From Megalobrama amblycephala (taxonomy: Eukaryota; Chordata; Actinopteri; Cypriniformes; Xenocyprididae): 64,000 bases of DNA. The position numbers and the translations under genes are program-made. The stretch lies in contig NC_063062.1 of the NCBI RefSeq assembly GCF_018812025.1, forward strand, positions 1,348,754 to 1,412,753. Direction: 5' to 3'. This document shows, piece by piece, positions 54,946-64,000 of this stretch; the stretch's first letter is position 1, and every line of letters starts with the position of its first letter. The notes beneath the pieces are model-generated. The model saw nothing but the letters and a program-made list of their open reading frames with translations. It was not told the origin of the DNA and made no database searches.

Positions 54946-55769
54946 AGCAGATGCTAGTGATGACAAGAAAAGAAAATGTTTCTCCCTGGATGTTTTTAGG
55001 ATTAAGCCACATAAAGAATTAATGTCCCAGCGACGCGGCCGTAACGCATTGCTTTCAATGAGAATTGAGAAATATTTAATGTCAAACCTCCACTGAGGCA
55101 AAGGGCATGGGAATTTTGTCTTTACGAAATCACATATTGGGGTATAATTTTGTCATCATAAAAAATGTTGGTATATTTTCAATTTGAACAGCATAGCATA
55201 GCTATAAAGTGACTCCTTATTCCAAACAATTTCTCAATATAAAACAATATAAAACACCTAACAAAGCCAGATGAAAAAGTCACAGTAATTTAGATGTCGT
55301 TTTGGCCTTTATTCACATAAAAATGACGGGATTGAGACCACAAGCGGGAACTCGATCATGTTAGAGCGCGAAACAAGAGGTTTAGAAATGTAATGTTTAG
55401 GTTAAAATATAAATGTACAAATAATAATAATAGTAATTTAATGAATGAAAATTAATCAATGTCATTTAGGCTGGCTCTTGAAGCGAGTCATTCCATTGAC
55501 GCCAGAGGAAAAGGCACTAGAGGGCGCTTTAGCGTCTGTGTGTATGACGCAAAACACTGGAAATTAAATTTAGCATTTTTACATATTAAATAACAACTTG
55601 TATATCATTTATGTTATTTTTAATAAGATATTAATCTTGCATAAAGAAAATTGGCTTGTATCTGCTAATTCTATTCATCAATGTTAAAATAAAAAACAAA
55701 GAAACCGCATTTTCCATATTTCATTTCTGGTTTAAAAAAGGAAAAACGAATGGACGCAAAAGTACACGG
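54946..55769. other. intergenic sequence, nothing recognised
   Basis: AT-rich. No gene or clear terminal repeats seen. Confidence 0.45.
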
Positions 55770-56180
55770 ACCGTGATTTGTGTGGATTGTAACCTGGAGG
55801 TCTCATTGTACACACTTCATCATTTAGTGTTGTTTCGTTTCATTAGTTTGTTTCCAGCAGTTCAGTGTGATTCTGCTCTTCTCACGAAACTGCATCTCTT
55901 CTCTGAAATGTTTCTAATGATGTTTCATTTTCAAGTAAGGGCGGACACTCTAAGGTATGTTGTAGATCGAGAGATGCACAGGACTGGTACTGTACAACCG
56001 GTTCAATGTCTAACCTGCTTTTTAAACCATAAAAATATGGTTTAAAAAGTATATTCAGGGCAAATTGGATGCTATCAGAAATATAGAAGCCCAACCGATG
56101 CTGAAAAGCAGGACAAGCTGTTATTTACACAGGTCATGTCATATTTATCCAATCAATTATACTGACAGCAAAAATGTGAA
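55770..56180. repeat. flank block, copy 1 of 3
   Basis: Contains 'tctgaaatgtttctaatgatgtttcattttcaagtaagggcgg' and 'ggtatgttgtagat', shared with copies at 61190-61500 and 62880-63180. A later part (aagctgtta...ttatccaatcaattatactgaca) matches 63750-63800. Confidence 0.8.
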
Positions 56181-57061
56181 AGAATGTTAAATTCACCATG
56201 AAATAAAGAGCTTGTCCAGCAAAGGCATTGACATATAACATATATAACACACTATCAACTGCGAGGAAGGTGAAGAAATTGAAGAGTTTTTATATTATAC
56301 GTTTTGGAAATGGTATATAAAAGCCATGTTGAGAGTATTTTAATGTTTAATATTAAAGCTTGATATGGAAATCTGGAAGTGAGGAATAAGAAAAAGTTAT
56401 ACATAAAATAATAGGATGATGGCAAACACAGCTTGATAAACTGTATTTGCGTTCAATGCATACAGTAAAAGTGCAACAAAGGTTTTATCAGATTCCACAC
56501 ACCCACTTTACTCTGAATTTGTGAAGCTTCCTTCTGGAAGAAGGTTCTGTATAAGGTTGCCAGAGTTTTTAAAAATATTTACAAACACACTTTTATACCA
56601 GTGGCAAGTAGGACAATGAATGGAATTAAGTGTAAGAAACTTTTGTGAGAATAAGAACCTTTTTTTAATTGTTGATTATAATTATTGTCTTAACTGTGTA
56701 TGAGTATATCTTCTGTGTTTTATGAGGAAAACAGAATGCCATCCATTTCCACATTGGTGGAAAATAAAGTTCAATCAATCAATATCTGGGACTTTCAGAC
56801 AAACTCGAAACCTACAAATCCAGGATTCATTCTTAACCCCCACAGGAAAAAGACTGAACAGTGTAAAACATGAAAAAGTTATGCCAAGATTCTGTTAACC
56901 CGGGTTTAGAATGTTTCTGGTTAACGAGTGTAAAAAGTGACGTGTAGCCAATTATGGTGTCCCATATTTGGAACCTTTGGGTTACAAGTCCGACTCTCCA
57001 ACCATTGCCCTATAGAGCCCTATAGAGTACCTATAGAGTACCTATACCTATATAAAAGCCC
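56181..57061. other. intergenic sequence with a tRNA-related fragment
   Basis: 56790-56930 (aggattcattcttaaccc, actgaacagtgtaaaaca) matches the window end (63860-63960). 56960-57000 on the minus strand (atggttggagagtcggactt, gtaacccaaagg) is part of a tRNA-derived SINE head. Confidence 0.55.
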
Positions 57062-57290
57062 TAAAGAGAAAAGTGTGAAAAAGTGAAGTGAAGTGACCAA
57101 GTATGGTGACCCATACTCAGAATTTGTGCTCTGCATTTAACCCATCCAAGTGAACACACACACCGTGAACACACACCCGGAGCAGTGGGCAGCCATTGCT
57201 GCGGCGCCCGGGGAACAGTTGGGGGTACGGTGCCTTGCTCAAGGGTTTCACCTCGCTCCATCCATTAGGCCACGACTGCCCTATAATTGT
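57062..57290 (-). mobile_element. tRNA-derived SINE, internally shortened
   Basis: Reading the minus strand: GGGCAGTCGTGGCCTAATGG holds a good polymerase III box A (TGGCCTAATGG). It is followed by 'ccttgagcaaggcacc', 'ccccgggcgccgcagc', 'gcccactgctccgggtg' and the tail 'ctgagtatgggtcaccatac' + 'ttcacttcactttt', a layout common in teleost SINEs. Box B is missing. Confidence 0.8.
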
Positions 57291-57626
57291 CCAACTGCAG
57301 TGCTTTGGATTACTGTAGTTGACATGAATGTATATGGTTATCATTCTGTGGCAAATACAGTATTAAAAAAACACAGTATCAAAAGATTCATAACGCTCCG
57401 AAGCTTCCTGAAGCAGTGTTTTAAAATCGGCCATCACTAAATAAGTCGTTATTTTGTTTTTATTGGTGCACCAAAAATATTCTCTTCACTTTATAATATT
57501 AATATTGAACCACTGTACTCACATGAACTGATTTAAATATGTTTTTAGTACATTAATGGATCTTGAGAGAGGAAATGTCATTGCTCAGGCCTCACTGAGC
57601 CATCGGATTTCATCAAAAATATCTTA

Positions 57627-58678
57627 CAGTTTTTGCCCGTTGCTTGAACACATTTTGCAAAACTTCACTCATTGTGCCAAAACTCTACACACAAGTAAAC
57701 ATGACACAACACTGGGAAATATACCATTCACATCTGTGTCAAATTGAAACTCTGCTATCAAAACCTAACATTCCTTTGTCAAAATGTAACTCTGATGACA
57801 AAATGACACACACTTGCATCATATGCATACACTTTCAGATCAGGGGGAACACACTAGTCTGCTTTATATAAAACACTGCAGTCTTTAATTTTCACTGTTT
57901 TTATTCAGTTCATCAGTTAGCATTCTGTGAAGCTCAATGCAACACTTCTGCTTTTTTTTTTCCAACAAAGGTTTTCACAACAACCAAAAATTAAAGTACT
58001 GAAAGGTTACAAATGACATCAACTCAATACTGCACATCACAGTACTATACAGTACAGTAAAGTAAATGCAGTAACGCAAAAATAAAACAAAATACACTAC
58101 TGTAAATACAGAAAAACAGGCCAATTGTGCGTGGGTGGGATTATAGATCCTGCCGTCTGTTTGGGTCTGGCCACATGATCCACCACCGTTGCTCTAATAT
58201 CATCTGAAATATTGTTCCGTGCATAGCCTCTTTGACCATGTCCTACTCCTCTCTCTCTTCCTCTGCCTCCACCTCTTGCTCTCCATGCTTGCAAAGTTCT
58301 CAGAATGGCTTAACTGAGGCCTTTTTGTAGCTGGCTGATTGGTGTTCAGTTTTTTGTAAGTAAGTGTTTTGAGGTGTGTATTTGAGTGGTTGCAATTACC
58401 CAATGTGTTTTGTATTTTGGATACATGTGTTTTCCAAATGGCACCCTGAGATTTCATTTTTGAACGAAGTGTCTTATGTATGAAATAGAGTGTAGTATGC
58501 AAGACCAAGTGTGTTGCATAAAGGAGTAAGTGTGTTGCAGAATTGCAACTAGAGTGCAAAGCAGCGCTTTTGTTTAAGGTATGGGTACATGTGTTTGAGG
58601 TATGGTAACAAAAGCTTCAAGTTGTGTTACTTTAGTCTAAGCATGGGTCTATAGTGTTCAAGCAATGGGCAAAAACTG
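57627..58678. mobile_element. Tc1/mariner-superfamily element with a transposase remnant (CAGTTTTT ends)
   Basis: Inverted ends CAGTTTTTGCCCGTTGCTTG(AACAC) and (GTGTT)CAAGCAATGGGCAAAAACTG, flanked by TA (57625-57626, 58679-58680). 1052 bp. It holds a minus-strand fragment of transposase. Same terminus class as 42261-43083 and 60236-60557. Confidence 0.88.
58097..58294 (-). pseudogene. transposase N-terminal remnant (IS630/Tc1/mariner-type)
   Basis: Reads RARGGGRGRERGVGHGQRGY, then NNISDDIRATVVDHVA. An Arg/Gly-rich leader followed by (I)SD(E/D)IRATVVDHV starts the helix-turn-helix of a group of fish IS630-like transposases (family knowledge). The frame diverges afterwards and no DDE domain is present, so the element is an internal-deletion derivative. 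Confidence 0.6.
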
Positions 58679-58680
58679 TA

Positions 58681-59107
58681 AGTGGTGACTGAAGTCGCAC
58701 TTAAGTGTTATGAACTAAGGACTACAACGATGTTAACTCAAACTCTGAATCAGCCAATAGCAAGCCTGCAAGGGTGAAGTCACAGCAGCACACCACCAAT
58801 AATTTATTAAAAAAAATAAAAATCATTCAAAAAGACACTGAAACATTTTAATATTTAAATGTATTTTAATAATAGCTTTGCATTGTGCAAAATGATCACA
58901 AATTAGTAATGATGGTGTGGAATCTTTTTCTATTGATATAAGTCTCTTCATTTACATTTGGAGCTGTTGATGGAACTCATGACACATCATTGCTCTAGCA
59001 CGGTCAACATAAAAGTGGCTTGCTTTTGCCGCATGGTTTGATGGTCAGTTGGAAAGACAATGAACTGCCATAGAGTAGGTGAACATGATTTCACCAACTA
59101 CAACATC
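58681..59107. other. intergenic sequence, nothing recognised
   Basis: No gene or repeat hallmark noted. Confidence 0.45.
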
Positions 59108-59342
59108 AGAATCAGAATCAGAATGAGCTTTATTCGCCAGGTGTGCACAAACACACAAGGAATGTGTTGTGGTTTTCTACAGGAGCTCTTGGTACACACA
59201 TACATATGACATGAGAACAGAAGAACATTTAAATAAGTAAACTAAGAAAATAATAATAAGTAAAATAAAATAAATACTAATGTGGTATACATATTGAACA
59301 GAAGACACAGATTTGTATTGTATATACAGCAGGATGAATAGA

Positions 59343-59373
<31 letters not shown>

Positions 59374-59389
59374 CAACAAATTTTTGCTC

Positions 59390-59695
59390 TCAAGTACTAA
59401 AAGTGAATACTAGGTATGTTATCTGTTTAAGCTGGAGATAGCGTAGCCTAGATGTTCTAGTGCACAGAGATCTGTAACGTCTGCCTGAGGGCAGAAGTGC
59501 AAACAGGTTGTGTCCGGGGTGAGAGGGGTCTGTGATGATGTTACCTGCCCGTTTCTTCACTCTGGTGTTGTACAAGTCCTGAAGGTTGGGCAGGTGCATA
59601 CCAATTATCCTTTCAGCTGTCCTAACAATCCGTTGCAGTCTTCTTATATCTGATTTGCTGGCTGACCCAAACCCCAAACAGTTATAGAAGTGCAC
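59390..59695 (-). pseudogene. LINE ORF2 C-terminal segment
   Basis: Reads FGSASKSDIRRLQRIVRTAE, RIIGMHLPNLQDLYNTRVKK, DPSHPGHNLFALLPSGRRYR: the conserved tail domain after reverse transcriptase in fish L2/Rex1-like LINEs (LQR...AERIIG, HPGH-LF-LLPSGRR). Ends in frame at the LINE 3' UTR. Confidence 0.85.
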
Positions 59696-59754
59696 AGAAC
59701 TGACTCAATAACAGCTGAGTAAAACTGTTTCAGCAGCTCCTGTCCAGATGTTGT

Positions 59755-60235
59755 AGGATATAATGCAGTCCCATATTGACTGCATCATCCACAGACCTGT
59801 TTGCACGATAAGCAAACTGCAGGGGGTCCAGCAGGGGTCCAGTAATGTCCTTCAGGTAGGCCAGCACCAGTCTCTCAAATGACTTCATGACCACAGACGT
59901 CATTTAGTCCTGTGATTTTTGGTTTCTTGGGTACAGGGATGATGGTGGAGCGTTTGAAGCAGGAGGGACTTCACACAGCTCCAGTGATCTGTTGAAGATC
60001 AGTGTGAAGATGGATGACAGCTGGACAGCACAGGCTTTGAGACAGGCTGGTGAAACACCGTCTGGGCCTTTGGCTTTCCTTATCTTCTGTTTCCTGAAGA
60101 CTCTGCATACATCCTTCTCACTGATCTGAAGTGCAGGTTGAGAAGCAGGAGGGGTGAGGGTGTTGATGGCTGTGTGGTGAGTGTGGGGTGTGAGACCAGG
60201 CTTTTCAAATCTTTGTTCCTTTTTGAAAACTTTCT
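59755..60235 (-). pseudogene. LINE reverse transcriptase start, frameshifted
   Basis: ISEKDVCRVFRKQKIRKAKG, PDGVSPACLKACAVQLSSIF, then FNRSLELCEVP: reverse transcriptase block 1-2 of fish LINEs. After EVP a frameshift occurs; in another frame VMKSFERLVLAYLKDITGP follows (59890-59830), then RANRSVDDAVN. The palm active site is deleted. Confidence 0.85.
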
Positions 60236-60557
60236 TTTCTTTTCTTTTTTTTTTTTTTACTGTAAGCATTTGTGGTTGCTGTATTACACAGTACAAAAGA
60301 AAATAAATACATCAACCATGTGTAGTTGGACAGAAACAACGGTTGTGTTTAAAAAAGGAAATCAAGATACTCCTGTTAGATTTTTGTGTTACATAGAGAA
60401 TTGTGTGTTGTGTTTTATGAAATGGAAAACTGAGTCAAAGGCCAAGAATTAGTGTGTGGTTTTGCAGATTTGGTGTGTGGTTCTGCTGTTTGAGTGTCAG
60501 GTTTCAGATATTGTGTGACAAGTAAGGATTTTGTGTGTAAGCAGTTGAAAAAAACTG
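60236..60557. mobile_element. half of a Tc1/mariner-superfamily element
   Basis: The right end TGTGTAAGCAGTTGAAAAAAACTG is followed by TA (60558-60559), the same terminus class as 42261-43083. The left terminus is lost where it abuts the LINE (T tract at about 60233-60256). Confidence 0.55.
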
Positions 60558-60559
60558 TA

Positions 60560-60734
60560 ATATATGATTTGAGCTAAAGAAACAAAATGTATGACACCAT
60601 TATTGCCAGATTTTATCACTGTTTAGAAATGTAGTGTGTAATCTTGGCAAACAGTTTTGAATATTTCTTTCTCAATTCTAGCAGATTCCAGCTGTGCTTG
60701 TTTGCACATGTGTACAACAACGGTTTGTCACAGA
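60560..60734. other. intergenic sequence, nothing recognised
   Basis: Short AT-rich spacer. Confidence 0.4.
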
Positions 60735-60977
60735 ACTAAGATTGATGTTGAGTCACCTGACTTTTCTTTAATGAGCTTTCCTGTAAATCACCTGAATAAG
60801 AGAGTTGATCAGTCATCATGAGGTGTGACACTTTAATATCAATGTTATTGTGCTGGTTTTCATCGTTAATCATGTTCACCTCATAGCAACTGTATGTGTT
60901 TATCTGCATCCAGAGAAATGAGTTAGATGCTTTTTGAAGTTGTTCTGTCTTTTAACTTGAAATTTATCACAACGGAA
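60735..60977 (-). repeat. inverted duplicate of the pepd 3' flank (50808-51058)
   Basis: Reverse-complement matches include gttgagtcacctgactttt, cctgaataa, tcatcatgaggtgtgacact, tgcatccagagaaatgagtt and cttgaaatt.atcacaacg. Some divergence, no coding. Confidence 0.85.
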
Positions 60978-60984
60978 ATAATAG

Positions 60985-61745
60985 TTCATCCTCCTCACAA
61001 GTCTTGCTTTCTTACAACAAATTGCCTTTTTTTGTTTGTTTGTTTAAAAGCGCCTGCTAAATGAATGTTAGTTTGATTTGGGATTGTTAACTCAATATAG
61101 ATGCTCATAGCCACATAAGTCTTGAGCTGGGAGGAAACAATCATCAGGTGGTTTTCATAGTGTAACTGCAGTCTTTTGCCTGTGATTTGAGTGGATTGTG
61201 ACCTTTATGTCTTGTCTTGTCTTGTCTTTACCATTTAGCATTGTTTCATTTCTTTAGGTTTGTTCCCAGCTGTTCAGTTGTGATTCTTCTCATGAAACTG
61301 CATCTGTTCTCTGAAATGTTTCTAATGATGTTTCATTTTCAAGTAAGGGCGGGCACTCTTAGGTATGTTGTAGATCTGGTTGTGTCAGATGTTAAACTCC
61401 ATATAATTTTACTGTATCGTTATTGTTTTATTGAATCAGAGCTGCAGTCACATCCACAGGACTGGTACAGTCGGACCTGCTGAACCAGATTTAGATTTGT
61501 ACCACAGCAAAATTTAAACCAAATACATGAATGAAAAATTATATGGGGACAGGATGATAATTTTAACATGCTTTTTTACATTTATTTAAATATATTTGCT
61601 TGTCTGTCTGTGATTAGGTTGGTTCATTTAGCTGTTGTTTGGGACAAATCTGAACAGGCTTGTCATGGCACTTTTCAAGGATGCGCTATTATATCATTGA
61701 GCAATTGTTGCGGTCAGATTGGCTGCTGAATTTAGCTCATAATTA
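60985..61745. repeat. flank block, copy 2 of 3
   Basis: Aligns with 62395-63420: ctcacaagtct..ttacaacaaattg, gggattgttaactca / gggattatttaga, ggtatgttgtagatctggtt, gtgtcagatgttaaa, cacaggactggtacag, cctgctgaaccagatt, and the 'ggttggctgctga' end. Its core also aligns with 55770-56000. Confidence 0.85.
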
Positions 61746-61944
61746 TTATACAGATTTTTCTCTGTTTTTATTAAGCAGGATGAGTGCTAAAGTGTGATGT
61801 AATCATCATAAGTTGACATCTTAATCTCAAATGGAAAATAACCTGGTAAGAATCATGACTGAAGCTGAACACAGGAAGCATCGTGAAAATCTCAGTGTTC
61901 ACAATCAGTGCTGAACATCTGGAGCTAAAATACTCATCATGATA
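61746..61944. other. spacer between flank copy 2 and UTR-like copy
   Basis: Nothing recognised. Confidence 0.4.
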
Positions 61945-62190
61945 CTTCATATTTCACAAACAAGACAGCTTCTGTTTGTATGACGTCTCTAATGGAAATC
62001 AGTATCGCAAATGAATTACAGGATCATGTATGCTTTCATGAAGCAGCTCTGGAACATTTTCAGTGTTTAAATTTCTGAATAAAAGCAGCTCTGAACTTTA
62101 ACCTGACTTGGCTTGACATTTTATCCTTTTGGCAAGTTTGTAAGACAATGCAATTATTTTAATAAACATCAGATTTTTCTAGCATTATTT
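61945..62190 (+). repeat. second copy of the pepd 3' UTR end
   Basis: Aligns with 50495-50765: gacagcttctgtttgt.tgacgtctct, gctttcatgaagcagct, aataaaagcagctctgaact, gcaagtttgtaaga.aatgcaat, aataaacatc.gatttttctagcat. Both AATAAA motifs are kept. No pepd coding exon precedes it. Confidence 0.9.
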
Positions 62191-62394
62191 ACGATATTTA
62201 CTAATTCAGTCATTTAAATCCCATATAATTTGTTTTCATCAAACTAAAGTTGGTGGAATAGCAGTAAACAGAGACAGGAGGAGAAAAAATTATACTCAAT
62301 ATGACTGTATGAATGAAGCGCTGTTACAGTTCAACGATCCAGTCTCCTTTTGATTTTGACCCTGAAATGTTCATATATGATCTGGACTGTCTAA
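62191..62394. other. spacer, nothing recognised
   Basis: An open frame of 74 codons starts at 62313, but I see no family match and no support from the sister copy. Confidence 0.4.
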
Positions 62395-63540
62395 AAGAAG
62401 AAATAAAGAGCTCCTCAAACTCACCAGTCTTTACAACAAATTGTCTTTTTTGTTCAAAAGCCATTTTAAAGACACTTTCTAAAGTTCAAATGTATTTCAT
62501 TTATTTAAAAATAAATCTCTTCTGCATTCTGCTCTAGCTTTGTCCACTCCTGTATTTTTTATACTTTAAACTTGGCATTGTATAATATTATTGTTGACTC
62601 TTATAACAAATCTGTTGTTTATCCTCATTTTGGATAAAAGTGCCTTTTAAATGAATAAATGTAAATGTTTGGTTTTGTGTTGGGATTATTTAGAGGGAGG
62701 TCAAGTTTTGTTGATTGTTCCAGTAACATTGCTAACTCAGTGTAACTTAATTTAGGTGAACAGAGTCACACGAGTCTTCAGCAGTTAACAGGGAGGAAAT
62801 GGTCACTTCATCACTTTGGGAATCATAGTGGACTGACTGAGGGTCAGCTGATTTGGTTTGATTATATAATCTTCAGGTCTTGTCATTTAGTGTTGTTTTG
62901 TTTCTTTTGATTTTTGATTTGAATCTGCTCTTCTCACAAACCTTTAACTCTTCTCGGAAATGTTGAAAATGTTTCCTTCAAGTAGAGACACCCAGTGCCA
63001 GTCCCAGGTATGTTGTAGATCTGGTTGTGTCAGATGTTAAACCTGAAATGCTTTTACTGTATGGTTTTGTTTTATTTTATTCCTGAATGAATCATATTTG
63101 CAGAGCTGCAGTCAAACACACAGGACTAGTACAGCCATTTCAATGTCAAACCTGCTGAACCAGATCTGAGTTTAAATCAAATACATGGTTGAAAGATCAC
63201 AGGATGATCATTGTGAGTGGTCAAGATGGTTTAAGGTTTAACATGCTTTCATCTTATAACTATGTCTGTCTGTCTGTGAGTATGTGCATGTTGGTTCACT
63301 CAGGCTGTAGTTTGGGGATGAATTTGAATAGCCTAGTTCTTGTCATCGAACCTTTCAAGAGTGTGCAATTAATTCATTGGTCACATTGTTGAGCACCTGT
63401 CTGGACCAGGTTGGCTGCTGACACTGGGTTATTTTTTTTTTACCCTGGGTTATGAACCGCTTTTTGTGGGCTCCAACTGAAATGTATTAATTGGAATGAA
63501 GAAGAGACATTTTTATTTGTGTTGTTAATTTCCACAAAGT
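62395..63540. repeat. flank block, copy 3 of 3
   Basis: Matches copy 2 over its length (see 60985-61745). Part continues to match copy 1 beyond 63540 (ctattcagg.caaattg / attattccaatcaatgatactgaca). Confidence 0.85.
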
Positions 63541-63560
63541 CTATTCAGGACAAATTGTGT

Positions 63561-63714
63561 AATGGAAGCAAGAGCTGTGCGTGTAAACCTCACTCCCCTG
63601 GCCTCAAGAGGTGCACTAGAGACTGCGGTCTTTAGCGTCCTTATTAGCGTGCCTGCCTCCCATGCCGGAAACGATTCAAAGCCCACTCGGAGCGAGCCGA
63701 GTAGGACCAGTTAC
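63561..63714. mobile_element. tRNA-like SINE insertion with target duplication
   Basis: 154 bp flanked by AATTGTGT on both sides (63553-63560, 63715-63722). It is absent at the homologous point of flank copy 1 (about 56060-56100). Contains gcctgcctcccatgccgg, like a tRNA anticodon arm, and gattcaaagccc, like a degenerate box B. tRNA identity uncertain. Confidence 0.55.
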
Positions 63715-63722
63715 AATTGTGT

Positions 63723-64000
63723 GGTACTATAATGAATATATAAGCCAAACAAGCTGTTAAGTAAACTCACATGCAGTATTATTCCAATCAATGATACTGA
63801 CACCCCAAACATGCAAATAAGAACATTAACCCCAGGTTTATGATTCCTGAAACCTCAAAACCAGAATATGCAGGATTCATTCTTAATCCAGGGTAAAGAC
63901 TAAACAGTGTTAAACATTAAAAACCCTGGATGCTGTTAACCTGGATTTTAACCTGGTTTGAATGACTCAGGCATAAGCCCTATAGAGTACAATGGTATTA
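63723..64000. other. end of flank copy 3
   Basis: Continues the match to 56130-57030 (aggattcattcttaa, actaaacagtgtta, ccctatagagta). The window ends inside it. Confidence 0.55.

Larger units (their letters stand above)
59108..60235 (-). mobile_element. 5'-truncated, internally deleted non-LTR retrotransposon (LINE)
   Basis: The 3' end (low coordinates) finishes in 'gattctgattctgatt'-type repeats and a 'gaataaagctcattctg' tail, typical of L2/Rex1-like fish LINEs. A (TA)n lies at 59343-59369. Two coding pieces remain, 59390-59695 and about 59755-60235, with the middle of the reverse transcriptase gone. Confidence 0.85.

Noticed and set aside
55656..56045. 129-codon ORF as a protein gene
   Set aside because: It spans the flank block. 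Copy 3 of the block has a stop, and I recognise no protein family; kept only as a speculative exon finding.
63600..63680. A functional tRNA gene
   Set aside because: Box A and the acceptor stem are not convincing and box B is degenerate. Target duplications point to a SINE-like insertion instead.
1..64000. CRISPR arrays, prokaryotic operons, integrated phage
   Set aside because: The window has vertebrate exon-intron structure and teleost transposons. Its tandem repeats lack unique spacers of constant length.

Overview
The window is vertebrate nuclear DNA, most likely from a cypriniform (carp-like) teleost. I infer this from the spliced GT-AG gene, the AT-rich introns and the dense set of Tc1/mariner, hAT, piggyBac and Kolobok-like transposons, MITEs and minisatellites. 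It is not prokaryotic: there are no operons and no CRISPR array.

The only host gene I can support is the 3' part of pepd (prolidase, peptidase D, Xaa-Pro dipeptidase) on the + strand. Eight exons between 3040 and 50404 encode the C-terminal 312 residues, the whole catalytic 'pita-bread' metalloprotease domain. All five expected metal ligands are present, at the same spacing as in human prolidase. About 183 N-terminal residues and the promoter lie upstream of position 1. Two long introns (8.4 kb and 34.5 kb) are filled with repeats. The last six exons are packed into 4.3 kb.

Layout. 1-1468: 21-bp minisatellite in an intron. 3040-11540: two pepd exons and the 8.4-kb intron, which holds a THAP-bearing TTAA element. 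11541-46058: giant intron with two hATs with target-site duplications, a second THAP element that also carries a P2RX7-ballast-like exon, a piggyBac-like element nested in another TTAA element, AT-rich arrays, a nearly intact Tc1 (38234-39822), a 26-bp array split cleanly by a MITE, and a 42-bp minisatellite. 46059-50404: six pepd exons, with a piggyBac-like element in one intron. 50405-64000: 3' UTR and flank. A diverged second copy of the pepd 3' UTR (61945-62190) and a flanking block present in three copies lie here, separated by DNA transposons, a truncated LINE and SINEs.

No new defence or metabolic system is visible. The least expected items are the convergent THAP / P2RX7-like gene arrangement in the TTAA transposon family and the duplicated pepd 3' UTR with its triplicated flank.
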